A DNA stretch of 64,000 nt from UTCFX2 sp963788305 (GTDB lineage: Bacteria > Chloroflexota > Anaerolineae > Anaerolineales > UBA4823). A program made the position numbers and the translations under genes. The notes beneath the pieces were generated by a model, which was given only the letters and a program-made list of their open reading frames with translations, searched no databases and was not told the origin of the DNA. Below are positions 9,361 through 20,554 of this stretch, in pieces. Numbering within the stretch: the first letter of the stretch is position 1; each line of letters opens with the position of its first letter. The DNA is taken from contig CAWBGK010000016.1 in the NCBI GenBank assembly GCA_963788305.1, positions 62,001-126,000 on the forward strand, written 5' to 3'.

Positions 9361-10699
9361 TTATGCCAGCTCTAGGTACCGCTCAACTTCCCAATCTGTG
9401 ACTCGCATGCGTGATTCTTCAATCTCAGCCCATTTTGCGCGCCCGAACGCTTCATAGAGCACCGGATTGAGGGCATTCTTAAGGACTTCATCTTTATCCA
9501 GCTCTCGCAGCGCCTCTGCAAGCGAGCCGGGCAGCTCTTGAATTTGGTTCAGACGCCGCTCTTCTTGAGTCATTTGATAAACATTAAGATTATTCAATGG
9601 GTCAGGCACTGGAAGTTCCCTGTCAATCCCGTCTAATGCAGCAGCAATCATCACGGCAAATGCCAGGTAAGGATTTGCAGAAGGGTCGGGGCAGCGGAGC
9701 TCGGCGCGAAGCGAGCTCTCCCGTCCCTTTGTGAATTGTGGTATCCGAATCAGCGTGGACCTGTTAAGTTGCGCCCAACCCACATACACTGGAGCCTCAT
9801 AGCCCGGTACCAGGCGTTTATATGAATTCACCGTCGGAGCCAGGACCGCCGAAAGCGCGCGAGCATGGAGCAGCTGACCGGCGATAAATCCATACCCGAG
9901 CTTCGAAAGATGGAACTCATCCTGAGCGTCAAAGAACAGGTTCACCCCATTTGGGTCCCATAGCGACTGGTGGCAGTGCATCCCGGAACCATTGATTCCA
10001 AAGATTGGTTTGGGCATAAATGAAGCGATCAAGTCGTGCTGCGCTGCGATTGCTTTTACTGTGTATTTTAAAGTCAGCACGTTGTCAGCAGTTTGGAGCG
10101 CGGTCGGCGTATTGAAAATCAATTTCATGCTGCGCTAAGGCAACTTCGTGGTGGCCCATTTCCACTTGCAGCCCCATCGCTTCAAGAGCAGCCATCAGTT
10201 CCGTCCGAACACGAACCGCTTCATCATTTGCAGAAAAATCAAAGTACCCCCCTACATCATGTGGAACAGGGTGAATCGATTGCGGACCGTTGCGCTTAAA
10301 CAGGAAGAATTCGGGTTCTGGACCGACTTTATAGGTCCAACCGCGCTTGCTCAGCTCAACCAGCGATCGCTTGAGTGCAGCTCGAGGATCTCCAGGAAAT
10401 GGATTTCCATCCGGTTGATAAATATCGCAGAATATCCGACCTCTGCGAGCATCAGCTGGTGTCCAGGGCATCATCGAATACGTATCCGTATCCAGAACTA
10501 GGCGCATATCGCTCTCCTGGATGCGGGCAAATCCTTCGACGGAAGAGCCGTCAAACCAGACACCATCGTCCACGGCAATCCCGATGCGGTGAGCCGGAAT
10601 ATCCACACTTTTAACAGCGCCCGTCACATCGGTGCACTGCAGCGAAACGAACTTGACTTCATCCTTTCGAATGCGCTCAAGTAATTCTTGTTTGTCCAT
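9361..10699 (-). CDS. glnA: Type I glutamine synthetase (frameshifted)
   Basis: Makes glutamine from glutamate, ammonia and ATP. The N-terminal beta-grasp part has WFDGSSVEGF and the catalytic part has GPEPEFFLF, HHEVALAQHEIDF, GSGMHCHQSLW and SYKRLVPGYEAPVY, all expected active-site and substrate-binding segments. The reading frame shifts near 10110, just after HEIDFQYAD; joined, it is about 445 residues, the size of the short GSI-alpha type, and I see no extra segment for adenylylation control. ATG at 10699 is preferred because GGAG lies six bases upstream, although an in-frame ATG at 10711 exists. It has its own promoter and converges on the ttuA-like gene. Confidence 0.92.
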
Positions 10700-10735
10700 A
10701 GACTGCTCCATTCCTGAGAAAGGATTAATTTGTTG

Positions 10736-10764
10736 ATTTTAACAAAGAGAAATCGATGTGTCAA
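10736..10764 (-). promoter_or_regulatory. Sigma-70-type promoter of glnA
   Basis: Read on the minus strand: TTGACA (10764-10759), 17 bases, then TAAAAT (10741-10736), about 36 bases before the preferred glnA ATG. It lies between the formate dehydrogenase stop and glnA, so glnA can be transcribed separately from the operon upstream. Confidence 0.7.
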
Positions 10765-10770
10765 CTCGGT

Positions 10771-12934
10771 TTAAAACCTTCCCCGCCTGGGAAAGATTTC
10801 TGGATTTGCCAGCTCATCTGACCGAGCTGCAAAAACCTGAACTGCACAGGCTTTGTATTCCGGGATGCGAGCTTGTGGATCGAGAGCGTCGATTGTTAAT
10901 AAATTTGCTGCCGCTTCTGCAAAATGGAAGGGTATGAAGACAACCCCAGCGCTGGTTTTTTCAGTCACTTCCGCTCTTAAAACGATCTCTCCTCGCCGCG
11001 AAGCCACTCTTACTGGATTTCCGTCGAGGATTCCAAGCATATCTGCATCAACAGGGTTAATCTGCACGAGGGCTTCCGGATACAGCGAATCCAGTTTTGA
11101 ATGGCGCGTCATCGTGCCTCCATGCCAATGCTCCAGCACTCGACCAGTTGTTAAGATGAAAGGAAATTCGTCATCAGGCTGCTCAACTGCAGGAACAAAT
11201 TCCAGTGGAAAAAACTTCCCACGCCCGCGCGGAAAACTCTCTCCAAACAGAAATGGTGTACCGGGATGAGTTTCGTCCCAAACCGGAATTTGTAAGCCAG
11301 TCTTTTCGATTCTGCTGTAGCTCACACCGCGAAACTCCGGAATAGCCTGGCTGATTTCTGCCATAACCTGGTCCGGATGAGTATAGTTCCATCCTGCTGA
11401 TTTCTGCCGACCTAATCTTGCTTCAATCCTGCGTCCCAAATCGCAGACGATCTGCCAGTCCGGGCGAGAATCGCCGTGCGGTGCAAGCGCCTGACGAACG
11501 CGCTGAATTCGGCGGTCGGTATTGGTGAAGGTTCCGTCTTTCTCTGCCCATGAAACTGCAGGAAGGAAGACATCTGCAAATGCTCCTGATTCATTAATAA
11601 ATAGATCCTGAACAACCAGAAACTCGAGCTGCTGGATATGGTGACGCGTGAGATTCAAGTTCGGCTCACTCATCATCGGATTTTCTCCCATGATATAGAG
11701 TGATCGAATGCCGCCTGGGTGGGCATGGCTGAGGATTTCAGTCGTCGTCAACCCAGGTTTTCGGTTTAATCCGCACACCTCCACGTTCCATTGCTCCTCC
11801 CAATGAGTTGCATTTTTTGGATCATCGACGCGCATATACCCCGGATAATGAAACGGCATGGCACCCATATCGGAAGATCCCTGTACATTATTCTGACCTC
11901 GCAGCGGGTTGAGACCTGTCCCTTCGCGCCCGATATGCCCGGTGAGAAATGCCAGGTGGATCAGCGCCAGTGCGCTGGCGGTACCGTGAGCAAGCTGTGA
12001 AATCCCCATCCCCCAATATATCGCGGCCCGTTCGGCAGTGGCATACAACCGGGCTGCCTGTCGGATCAAATCTCGACTGACGCCTGAAACTCTTTCGGCT
12101 GCTTCGGGAGTAAAATTCTCTATGGATTGCCGAAAATCGGCATACCCTTCTGTTCGCTGGTCGATGAAATCCTGGTTCACAAGCCCCTCAGTGATGATCA
12201 CATTCGCCATCGCGCTCGAAAACAGGCACATTCGTTCCAGGTTTAAGGGGAAGCCACAGCTCCGCAAGATCAACGAGCTCCAACCTGCGAGGATCGATGA
12301 CGATCATCTTCGCGCCGTGTTTCTTGACTGCGGCTTTCATTTGCAGGGCGATAATCGGGTGGTTTTCGGTCGTATTCGATCCAGTCACAATAAAGACATC
12401 ATTAAGAAAGACTTCAGCCGCAGTATTACTCATTGCGGATGATCCGACGGCCTGCTGTAAAGCGACTACAGATCCAGCATGGCACAACCTGGTACAGTGA
12501 TCTATGTGATTGGTCCGAAACTGAGACCTGAATAATTTTTGTAGCAGGTAATTGTCTTCATTCGTTGCCTTCGCACATAAATAGGCAGCCAATGCATCCG
12601 ACCCGTCACGGCGATAAATTTCCACCATCCGGTCTGCTACAAAATCCAGGGCTTCATCCCAGGAGACTTCCTGCCATTCAGACGGATTAAAAGCCTGAGT
12701 CCGCTCACCGGCACTCTGAGGCTTTCTGCGAACCAAAGGTGAAGTGATTCGATCGGGGTGGTAGATAAAATCATAGCCAAATCGGCCTTTTACACAAAGG
12801 TTGCCCTTGTTCACAAGACTATCAAAGGGTGATGTGACTTTAAAAATCGTATCCTCTTTAAGGTGCAGGTCCACATTGCATCCGACTCCGCAATATGGGC
12901 AGGTCGATGATACTATTCGATCAGGAATGATCAC
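10771..12934 (-). CDS. fdhA: Formate dehydrogenase catalytic (molybdopterin) subunit (frameshifted)
   Basis: Molybdenum or tungsten bis-MGD enzyme oxidising formate to CO2. The N-terminal [4Fe-4S] motif is CPYCGVGC with a fourth Cys in KGNLCVKGRFG. The metal-ligand region reads DHCTRLCHAGSV, where the second Cys is the expected ligand (Cys, not Sec), followed by GSNTTENHP and GQNNVQGSSDMG. The C-terminal dinucleotide-binding domain has TGRVLEHWHGGTMT. The frame breaks near 12215 (PLKPGTNVP into SSAMANVI). A GTG at 12934 preceded by GGAGGG is the likely start; an in-frame GTG at 12982 would begin right after the upstream stop. Electrons should pass to the HoxU- and NuoEF-like subunits of this operon and reduce NAD. 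Confidence 0.9.
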
Positions 12935-12982
12935 ATTACCCTCCACATGAAATTGATAAATCTTTAGTGAGGTCGAAAACAC

Positions 12983-13837
12983 TCATATTACGATCAAAAT
13001 AATTGCAGCAAGCGCCAAAGCAATCCCTGCCAGCTGAGATCCGGAAATTTGTTCTTTTAGAATCAACCAGGCTAATAAGATCGTCGATGCCGGGTAAAGT
13101 GAGCTGATCACTACCGCGATGTCCATGCGACCCGCCTGAGTGGCTGAAGCGTATAATACGCACCCGGCGGTATCCAGAAGGCCGCAGATACCGATTAGTA
13201 ACCAGCTCTTCCTGATGGGCAGCCATGATTTTTGGGATAATAACGCAAAGATAGTCAGGAAAATTAGCGAACTACATCGTGTAGCAGCCACCGGCCAAAA
13301 CTTGGAAGTATTGCTGGCCTGGTCAAGGAAGATAAAGAATAAGCCAAACAGCAGACCCGCGATAACCGGCAGTGTCAGTCTCTTAATATCAAATAAATCA
13401 GTACTCGCTTCTCTCCCATTGTAGGATGTTAAAAGAATAGCGACAAGCGCAATGGCAATCCCAATCAATGCTGTTGCTTTCGGAGCGCCTTCCAACACCA
13501 TGCCAACCACCACAGGAATAGCCGCTCCTACTACTGCGGCAACCGGTGCGGCAGTGCTCATCTGCCCGGCTGCCAGGGTGCGGTATAACAAGATTAATCC
13601 GATTCCACCCGATAAACCGGCTGCAAGAGCCATGATCCAGGAATTAAATTCCGGGATTGGATCGCCGATTATTACAGTGAGAGGAATCAGAAACAGCAAT
13701 CCAATAACCTCAGCCCCGATCACAACACCGAATACATTGGACCGTTTCGAGGCATAACCACCCATAAAATCCCCTGCCCCCCAGGTTGCTGCGGCAGACA
13801 AACCCAATAAGACCGCCCCTGACACCGGATCGTTCAT
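12983..13837 (-). CDS. EamA/DMT-family transporter
   Basis: A 284-residue membrane protein with about ten hydrophobic helices in two repeated halves, as in drug/metabolite transporters. Features include AATWGAGDFMGGYASKR at the first helix, GGIGLILLYRTLAAGQMS, and a second repeat containing AGCVLYASATQAGRMD. Substrate is not predictable. Its position is odd: it starts inside the stop of the HoxU-like gene (ATGA overlap) and ends one codon or less before the formate dehydrogenase gene, so it is co-translated with respiratory subunits. It could export or import a small metabolite linked to formate metabolism, but that rests on location alone. Confidence 0.85.
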   Translation of the reverse strand: MNDPVSGAVLLGLSAAATWGAGDFMGGYASKRSNVFGVVIGAEVIGLLFLIPLTVIIGDPIPEFNSWIMALAAGLSGGIGLILLYRTLAAGQMSTAAPVAAVVGAAIPVVVGMVLEGAPKATALIGIAIALVAILLTSYNGREASTDLFDIKRLTLPVIAGLLFGLFFIFLDQASNTSKFWPVAATRCSSLIFLTIFALLSQKSWLPIRKSWLLIGICGLLDTAGCVLYASATQAGRMDIAVVISSLYPASTILLAWLILKEQISGSQLAGIALALAAIILIVI

Positions 13838-14531
13838 TCAGATTTTCTACTTCGCCTCAAGGAAGCGGATGCTAGATTTTCGTCGATAGGTAAGTCCTGC
13901 TCCAGCAGCCATTCTCGTTTTGGCTTAAGAGCATTAGTCGGACATACACCGATACATTGACCGCAGAAAACACAGGTTGTAAGCGGTAAAGGGCGATTTG
14001 AAAATGTGCTGATCTGTGTGCAATACCCACGCCCGGAATAACTCAAGGCAAATGTATATTGCGCATCATCTGCACAAACTTGAACGCAGCGCCAGCACAG
14101 GACACATTTGGCATAATCGCGCACGTACATAGGGTTGTCATCTTTTAGCGGGATATCCCTTCTTTCCGCCTCAGGAAACCGCATAGGATCGATGGCATAA
14201 TCCCGCGCCAGCTTATTGATCTCCGGCGATTCTAGAGGTCAACAGCTGAATGGAGCATCTCCAGGATCGTGCGCCGGCTGCGGAGAACTCGTTCCGATTT
14301 TGTATGAACGACCATTCGATCAGCTACTTGCGCAACACAGGAGGCCGCCAACACACGCCAGCCTTCTACCTCAACAACGCACATACGGCAAAGTCCGTTG
14401 GAAGTTGTTGCTTCGTGAAAACAAATCACCGGTATCTCAATCCCCACGGACTTTGCCGCTTGAAGAATTGTTGTCCCTTCCGGAACCGTGACTTCCCTGC
14501 CATCGATCGTGAGCGTAATCTCTCTAGCCAT
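13834..14531 (-). CDS. HoxU/NuoG-N-terminal-like Fe-S subunit of formate dehydrogenase (frameshifted)
   Basis: Electron-transfer subunit with a [2Fe-2S] domain and two [4Fe-4S] clusters. The first part, from MAREITLTIDG, has the plant-type ferredoxin Cys pattern CFHEATTSNGLCRMC and a later Cys. The second part has CVLCWRCVQVC and CVFCGQCIGVC. The frame shifts near 14228, where HSAVDL runs into LESPEINKLARD; joined, it has about 232 residues, like HoxU of bidirectional hydrogenases. ATG at 14531 is supported by GGAG about nine bases upstream. It would link the formate dehydrogenase to the NuoEF-like diaphorase. Confidence 0.87.
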
Positions 14532-14553
14532 CTTTAAGGTGTCTCCTTCGATT

Positions 14554-16282
14554 TTACCGGTTTCCCAGGGAAAAGAGATTCGGCCAGATGTGCAGTGCGC
14601 TGAGCACTGCACTTGCCGCTGTCTGCCCCAATCCGCAGATCGAGGCATCCGTCATCGTCCAACCGACATCTTTCAGTCTTTCTACATCACCCTGCATCAC
14701 CTTCCCATCAGCCATCCTTTGAAGGATTTCAAGCTGGCGTTGAGTGCCCATCTGGCAAGGATAGCATTTCCCGCAAGAATTCGTGAGCAAAAAAGTGCGC
14801 TAAAGACAACACAATCTGGCGGATATCGCGGCTTTCGTCCAGGACCAGCACAACACCAGAACCTAAGGGCAGCCCGGCAGCCCGCAATGCTTCGAACGAC
14901 ATCTCTACGTTTACCTGTTCAGGGACTGCAAATGCTCCTGCAGCACCACCTAAAAGAATCGCTTGAAGCTGGCGATCTTCACGAATTCCGCCCGCGAGGT
15001 CGAAAATCAAATGCTCCAAGCTGACCCCAAAAGGCACTTCATAAACACCTGGAAATCGAATATCACCGGACAGGCAAAATAACTTGCTGCCAGGCGATTT
15101 CTCGGTCCCGATCTCACGATATGATTCAGACCCATGGGCGATGATAAAGGGTATGTTGCTTAGAGTTTCTACATTATTAATAACGGTCGGCTTCCCAAAT
15201 AATCCATGTGTCGTAGGGAAGGGAGGTTTCAACCTCGGATAACCGCGCTTTCCTTCTATCGATTCAAAAAGGGCAGTCTCTTCCCCGCAAATATAAGCCC
15301 CAGCCCCCAGGCGGATTTCCACATCGAAAGAAAAGCTCGACCCAAGGATTTTCGTCCCAAGATGACCATTTTGACGCGCATCTTCAATTGCACCGCTCAG
15401 TGATAGGTAGGAATAAGGATATTCTGCGCGGATATAAATATATCCTTTGTTGGCGCCGATCGCATATCCAGCAATGATCATCCCTTCCAGAATTAGATGC
15501 GGGTCCTCTTCCATTAAGCCACGATCTTTGAAAGTACCCGGTTCGGATTCGTCGGCATTACAAACGACATATTTGGGTTCACCGTGAGCCTCCGCAGCGC
15601 CTTCCCACTTCACTCCGGTCGGGAAAGCTGCACCTCCACGCCCCACCAGTCCAGATTTTTTTACTTCAGCAATGACCTCTTCAGGTTTCATCGACAGCGC
15701 CTTGCGCAGACCCTGATAACCCCCATTCAGCTCATATTCTGCCAGCGGCGTAGGTCGTCCTTGGCCGCAATTTCCACTCAGCCGGTGAATTGTCCCTCCA
15801 AAAATCGCCTGTGGGCGTTTTGAACCGACATCAAGTACGTCGCCAGGGCATGTAGGATCGATTTGTCCAACAGCCTTCTCTCCAACCAGTGCAGCTGGTG
15901 CGTGCTCGCAAAGGCCAAGGCAAGGGGCGTGCTGCACGCTGTACTTCCCATCAGGTGTGACTTCCCCTTCACGAACTCCAAGATGTTCGCAGAGAGCTCC
16001 GATGATTTCTTCTCCTCCCCTCATCCTGCATGCAACATCGGTGCAAACCTGGATCAGGTTCTTCCCTGTCGGTCTAAAAGAATACAAGGAGTAGAACTCC
16101 ACAACACCGGACACATCTGCAAGTGGGACACCCAGCAGCCGGCTTACTTCCTCGGCTGCCGGTTCAGGGATATATCCATGGTGTGATTGAATGAAATGCA
16201 GTGCAGGTAGAAGTGCCGACCTGCCTAGCTGAATCTTATCGGACAAATACATTTGTAAATTGGAGAGGTCTGTATCTTGCAT
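14554..16282 (-). CDS. Fused NuoE-NuoF-like NADH dehydrogenase subunit (frameshifted)
   Basis: A diaphorase that exchanges electrons between NAD(H), FMN and Fe-S clusters. Residues 1-150 are NuoE-like, with the [2Fe-2S] ligands in CTDVACRMRGG and HAPCLGLCEHAPA. The NuoF part follows, with the FMN/NADH site GRGGAAFPTGVKW, VVCNADESEPGTFKDR and GAGAYICGEETALFES. The C-terminal [4Fe-4S] motif ESCGKCYPCQMGT is in another frame after a break near 14785. The reconstruction, about 575 residues, is a complete NuoE-NuoF fusion. Being first in a minus-strand operon with a HoxU-like protein and a formate dehydrogenase, it most likely forms an NAD-linked, possibly bifurcating, formate dehydrogenase complex. 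Confidence 0.9.
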
Positions 16283-16442
16283 GGCTTATCCAAGTTTCTC
16301 AGGCTGATTTTTTGTTGAGAAATGGGTTGAAACATCACCTAAATTCTAATTCTAACATGATAGCAATCTGAAAGGTTATTGACCACTTCCGGAAATTTCC
16401 GTAGAATGAGTAAAAGCAAATTGATACGGTTTCTTACTCAAA

Positions 16443-18223
16443 ATGGCGACACCATCCCGGTCATTCTTATTCTTGAGCCTGCTGCTGACTTTTGCACTTC
16501 CGATTGATATCAGATCTTGCGGTTAAGATATCCATCTGCCAGATTCAAGGGCAAGGTTATTCATCTGCTTTCCAGGGAATGACTGTCCTGGTTCAGGGAA
16601 TCGTGACCGCTGATTTCGATCAGGGTTCCCAACGCGGTTTTTTCATTCAATCTCAAAATTGCGATCAGAACGCAGCCACATCAGATGGGGTCTTCGTTTA
16701 CATCGGAGAGCGTCTGGAAGTTGTCAGCTCCGGCGACAAGGTTGAATTGACAGGTGTAGTCCAGGAATATTACGGGATGACCGAAATTATCGCCAGCAGT
16801 GCTGCCGTGAACATTCTCTCGCACAACAATCCATTACCGACTCCAGGGGAATTGAATCCTCCGTTTCTTAACTCTGCCGCTCGGCAGCACTTCGAGTCAT
16901 TTGAAGGTATGCTTATCCAGCTTAGCCAGGGTCTTGTGGTGGGTCCGACGGATGCAAATGATCGATCATGGCTGATCCAGTCTAACCTTGGGATCGAACG
17001 AGTATTTCACGATGATCCAGAAGGTACAGGTGAGGTCATATGCATCGACGACGAAGGGATCACCGAGATTTTATCCTGAGGTAAAAGTCGGTGATCAAGT
17101 TAAATCGCTCACAGGCGTCCTCGACTTCCGATTAGGACAATACTGCATCCAGCTTTTATCTCCCCCTGAAGTATTGGAAGCCAGACCAAGCAGACAATTT
17201 CTGAATAATGCCCTGTTGATCCCGGCGATCTCCGCAGCAACATTTAATCTAGACGAGCTGTTTAACACTGAGGATGATCCGCTTACAGAAGACCAGGCTC
17301 TATCCATAACGGAATACCAGCGCCGTCTTCAGAAGCGCGCTCTGGCAATTCAAAACGATCTTAAGAATCCTGCGATCCTGGCCTTCCAGGAAGCCGAAAC
17401 ATTTCAAGTCCTGGAAGATATGCTATCCAGACCAGAAATCGGGGAAAGCTATCAAATTCTGCACGTTGATGGACCTGACCAGCGCGGATTGGATCTTGCG
17501 CTGGCGTTCCGGGCAGACCTGGTCAACCTGATCACCTATGAAATCCACCAGGGATGCACTGGGCTGATCGATGGTTTAGAACCAGACGGAAATGGGGATC
17601 CAGCTAATCCACAAAATGCACTCACATGCGATCGCAATAATGATGGTGTCCTGGACGGCAACCGTTTGTTCTCTAGACCTCCGCTAATCGCCCATCTCTG
17701 GGTCCGGTCTGCTATTAATTATTCAGCGTCTCAACAGTTTTTTGATTTTTGGGTCATCGCGTGCCATTTTAAATCAAAAGTAGACAATTCGTCTACTACA
17801 GCATACACTCTCCCCAGACGGCTCGAACAAGCCCGGTTCGTTGCAGCCCTGGTGAATGAGATAAATCAAGCCAAACCGTCTTCATTAATTCTGGTCCTTG
17901 GAGATTTAAACGACCATCCAGATTCTGAGCCGCTTCAAACGCTTGCATCATCAGGATTGGTCATTTCATCGTTTTCGGTAAACCACCCAATCCGGTATAC
18001 TTACATTTATCAAGGGATTTCTCAAACCCTTGATTATGCCTTGTTTACACTTCAGCCATCCCTGCAATTTCTTGAAGCCCACGCCGTGCATATCAACTCA
18101 GATTATCCCGAATACTGGATGTCAGTCAGCGATACAAGCCAGCGAAGCTCAGACCATGACCCTTTTCTCATCCAATTCGCCCCTACGAAAAGCATGTCCT
18201 TCATTCCTGTGATTCTTCGATAA
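16443..18223 (+). CDS. Secreted endonuclease/exonuclease/phosphatase-family nuclease (two frameshifts)
   Basis: Extracellular DNase-like protein. The ATG at 16443 opens a signal peptide (MATPSRSFLFLSLLLTFALP). The frame shifts near 16515 and again near 17060. Residues from about 30 to 220 form an OB-like N-terminal domain containing VLVQGIVTADF and GFFIQSQN. The catalytic domain follows, with AILAFQEAE, VIACHFKSK, LVLGDLNDHPDSEP and the terminal SSDHDPF, the metal-binding and catalytic residues of the DNase I-like fold. The protein ends in SFIPVILR, a short tail resembling those of two other secreted proteins in this window. A strong terminator follows the stop. Confidence 0.85.
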
Positions 18224-18225
18224 AG

Positions 18226-18271
18226 GGCGAGGACCTGCAGTCTGAAGCTGCAGGTCCTCGCCAGGTTTTTT
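18226..18271 (+). terminator. Strong intrinsic terminator after the secreted nuclease gene
   Basis: A perfect 15-bp stem, GGCGAGGACCTGCAG (18226-18240) with CTGCAGGTCCTCGCC (18248-18262), a 7-base loop, and a run of six T at 18266-18271. It sits between the converging nuclease and lexA genes; the stem could also halt lexA transcripts, although the minus-strand U-run is short. Confidence 0.9.
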
Positions 18272-18272
18272 C

Positions 18273-19019
18273 TCAAGCGACCATCCCTTTAACCTGACGG
18301 ATCACCATGATGACCTTTCCCTGCACCTCAACGGAAGAAGGATCATCAATCATTATCGGCTGCATCGTCCGGTTAGCAGGTTGGAGTCTGACCTTGCCCT
18401 TTTCCGAATAGAAGTATTTCAAGGTCGTTTCATCACGATCCTTCAGCCAGATCGCGACCATTTCTCCATTTCGGGCTTCATTGGCCGGCTTCATGATCAC
18501 GATGTCTCCGTCGTATACCATCGCATCGATCATCAATTCGCCTTGAACCTCCAGAGCGAAAAGCTTGGACCCCTTCTCACTGGTCGGAAGCAGGCTGCTT
18601 GCAACATCCACCATGCTTTCGGCGTCAAAATATGAGAAATCCGAGGAGGGGATTGGGATTGGCGAACCGGCAACGATCCGTCCAAGCAGTGGCACCTGGA
18701 GCATCTCTCCAACCGTCTGTCCGATGCTCTGGACTGTGTCCTTCACCTTCTGAACGGCTTCATCTACTGTGCTGACCGGCTCGAAAGCTGGCTTTATCAG
18801 GCGTATTCCGCGTGATACGCCCTGGTCACGCTCGATGTATCCCATGTCTTCCAGCTGGTCGAGGTAGTAATTGACAACCGAAGTTGAAGAGATATTGGCT
18901 TTATCACAAATTTCTCGGATGGACGGCGGATAACCATTTTTCTGCTGAAAACTCTCCAGCACTCCCAGGACACGCACCTGTCGATCACTCAGGTCTTTAC
19001 GTCTGCGTCGAGCCATCAT
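18273..19019 (-). CDS. lexA: LexA repressor with the catalytic serine replaced by leucine
   Basis: SOS repressor. The N-terminal winged helix-turn-helix (residues 1-65) includes YPPSIREICDKANISSTS. A linker of about 50 residues follows, then the peptidase-like domain with the cleavage site intact as LLGRIVAGSPIP (Ala-Gly bond). The catalytic Lys is present in TTLKYFY. The serine motif, GDSM in well-studied LexA, reads QGELMIDAMVYDGD, so the nucleophile position is Leu. If correct, the protein cannot cleave itself in the usual RecA-stimulated way. A base insertion plus a nearby deletion would restore GDSM, so error must be excluded. ATG at 19019 is chosen because GGAGG lies seven bases upstream. 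An SOS box sits in its promoter. Confidence 0.87.
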   Translation of the reverse strand: MMARRRRKDLSDRQVRVLGVLESFQQKNGYPPSIREICDKANISSTSVVNYYLDQLEDMGYIERDQGVSRGIRLIKPAFEPVSTVDEAVQKVKDTVQSIGQTVGEMLQVPLLGRIVAGSPIPIPSSDFSYFDAESMVDVASSLLPTSEKGSKLFALEVQGELMIDAMVYDGDIVIMKPANEARNGEMVAIWLKDRDETTLKYFYSEKGKVRLQPANRTMQPIMIDDPSSVEVQGKVIMVIRQVKGMVA

Positions 19020-19084
19020 AAATTTTCCTCCAATCTCTGGCATTCATTCTAAGCCATGATTATTCGATTATTTGTGCTAATAAT

Positions 19085-19114
19085 ATAATAACACGAACAT
19101 ACGTTCTGTGTCAA
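19085..19114 (-). promoter_or_regulatory. lexA promoter containing a Gram-positive-type SOS box
   Basis: On the minus strand a TTGACA -35 element (19114-19109) and a TATTAT -10 element (19090-19085) are 18 bases apart. The spacer holds the palindrome CGAACATACGTTCT (plus-strand 19094-19107), which matches the Bacillus-type LexA box CGAACRNRYGTTYC at 13 of 14 positions. Binding here would block RNA polymerase, so lexA is probably autoregulated. Confidence 0.85.
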
Positions 19115-19238
19115 GGTGCTGTAAGTTTTGTTTTTTTATGGCATAATCGTATGGTTGGTCCTCCATCCAATTAAATGTAAGCTTTCTGAATCTGTAACAT
19201 TATTTTGGTAAACGGATATCATTTTCGAGGAGTTATGT

Positions 19239-20542
19239 GTGAAATTTCAAAAGATCTGCGTCCTGGGGCTTGGGTATATCGGTCTGCCTACTGCAAGCAC
19301 GTTTGCGACCCATAATCTCCAGGTTATCGGTGTAGATGTAAATCCCGAAGTCGTTGAAACTCTACGCAGCGGCAGACTTCACATCCAGGAACCTGGTCTC
19401 AGGGAAGTGGTCCAAGAAGCGTTAAGATCTGGAAATCTAGAGATCCACAGCTCACCTGAAACCGCGGATGCGTTCATCATTGCCGTCCCAACACCTTTTT
19501 ATGACGACAAACGCGCAGATATGCGATTTGTCATCTCTGCCGCCGAAGCGATTGTTCCCTTTATAAAACCTGGCAACCTCGTCATCCTAGAGTCGACCTC
19601 ACCGCCCCGCACGACCGTGGACCTGGTTGCACCAATTCTTGAGAAATCTGGCTTAAAAGTCGGCAGCGATTTTCTACTTGGATATTCACCAGAGCGCGTA
19701 TTGCCCGGCCAAATCCTGCGAGAGCTGATCGAAAATGCCCGCGTCATCGGTGGAATTAACCTTAAATCAACCGAAGCCGGCCGCGATCTTTACAGCGTCT
19801 TTGTGCGAGGAGAAATCCGCCTGACCGACGCCACGACTGCTGAAATGGTCAAATTAATGGAAAACACATATCGAGATGTGAATATCGCAATCGCAAATGA
19901 ATTTGCCCAACTGGCTGATCGATTTGGGATCGACGTCTGGGAAGCCATTTCAATCGCAAACCTCCACCCGCACGTAAACATCCTTTCCCCCGGGCCAGGT
20001 GTCGGCGGCCACTGCATCAGCGTGGATCCCTGGTTCCTGGTGGAAGCTGCTCCGGATTAACCCCATTAATTCTTACTGCCCGCAAAGTGAACGATTTGCA
20101 GCCGCACCATGTGATGGAGCTGGTTTTAAAAGCCCTGGGGATTAAACACATTTCAGACATTTCCGACAAGAAGATCGCTTGTTTGGGGCTTTCTTACAAG
20201 CCTGACGTGGACGATCTGCGCGAAAGCCCTGCCGTAGAAACCGCGCGCCTTCTAATCGAACATGGCGCTCATGTTTGCGCTTATGAACCCAATAAACTCG
20301 ATGCCAGGATTGAAGGTTTGTCAACCGTCGCGACACTTAAGACTGCACTGGAAGGTGCTGAGCTCATTCTGCTTCTTGTCGGACATAAGGATTTCAAGAC
20401 GCTCGATCCTGGAGAGTTGGCTGGTTGGACAGATGCCCGAGATGTGGTGGATGCAGTCAATTGCTGGAGAGATGAAAGCTGGCAGAAAGCTGGTTTTCAT
20501 ATCACCCGATTGGGCGCTTCGAATGTCGGGCTGCTCCAGTAA
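19239..20542 (+). CDS. wecC: UDP-N-acetyl-D-mannosamine (or related UDP-sugar) dehydrogenase (frameshifted)
   Basis: NAD-dependent oxidation of a UDP-N-acetylhexosamine to its uronic acid for polysaccharide synthesis. The Rossmann start is VLGLGYIGLPTASTFA, ESTSPPRTT and GYSPERVLPG match the UDP-sugar dehydrogenase family, and the active-site Cys is in GVGGHCISVDPWF. The frame changes near 20050, after which LTARKVNDLQPHHV and GLSYKPDVDDLRESPA complete the C-terminal domain; the total is about 430 residues. GTG at 19239 is preceded by GAGGAG at six bases. WecC-type enzymes are distinguished from UDP-glucose dehydrogenases by the HCISVDPWF context, but the exact sugar is inferred. Confidence 0.87.
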
Positions 20543-20554
20543 TCAGACTATCCT

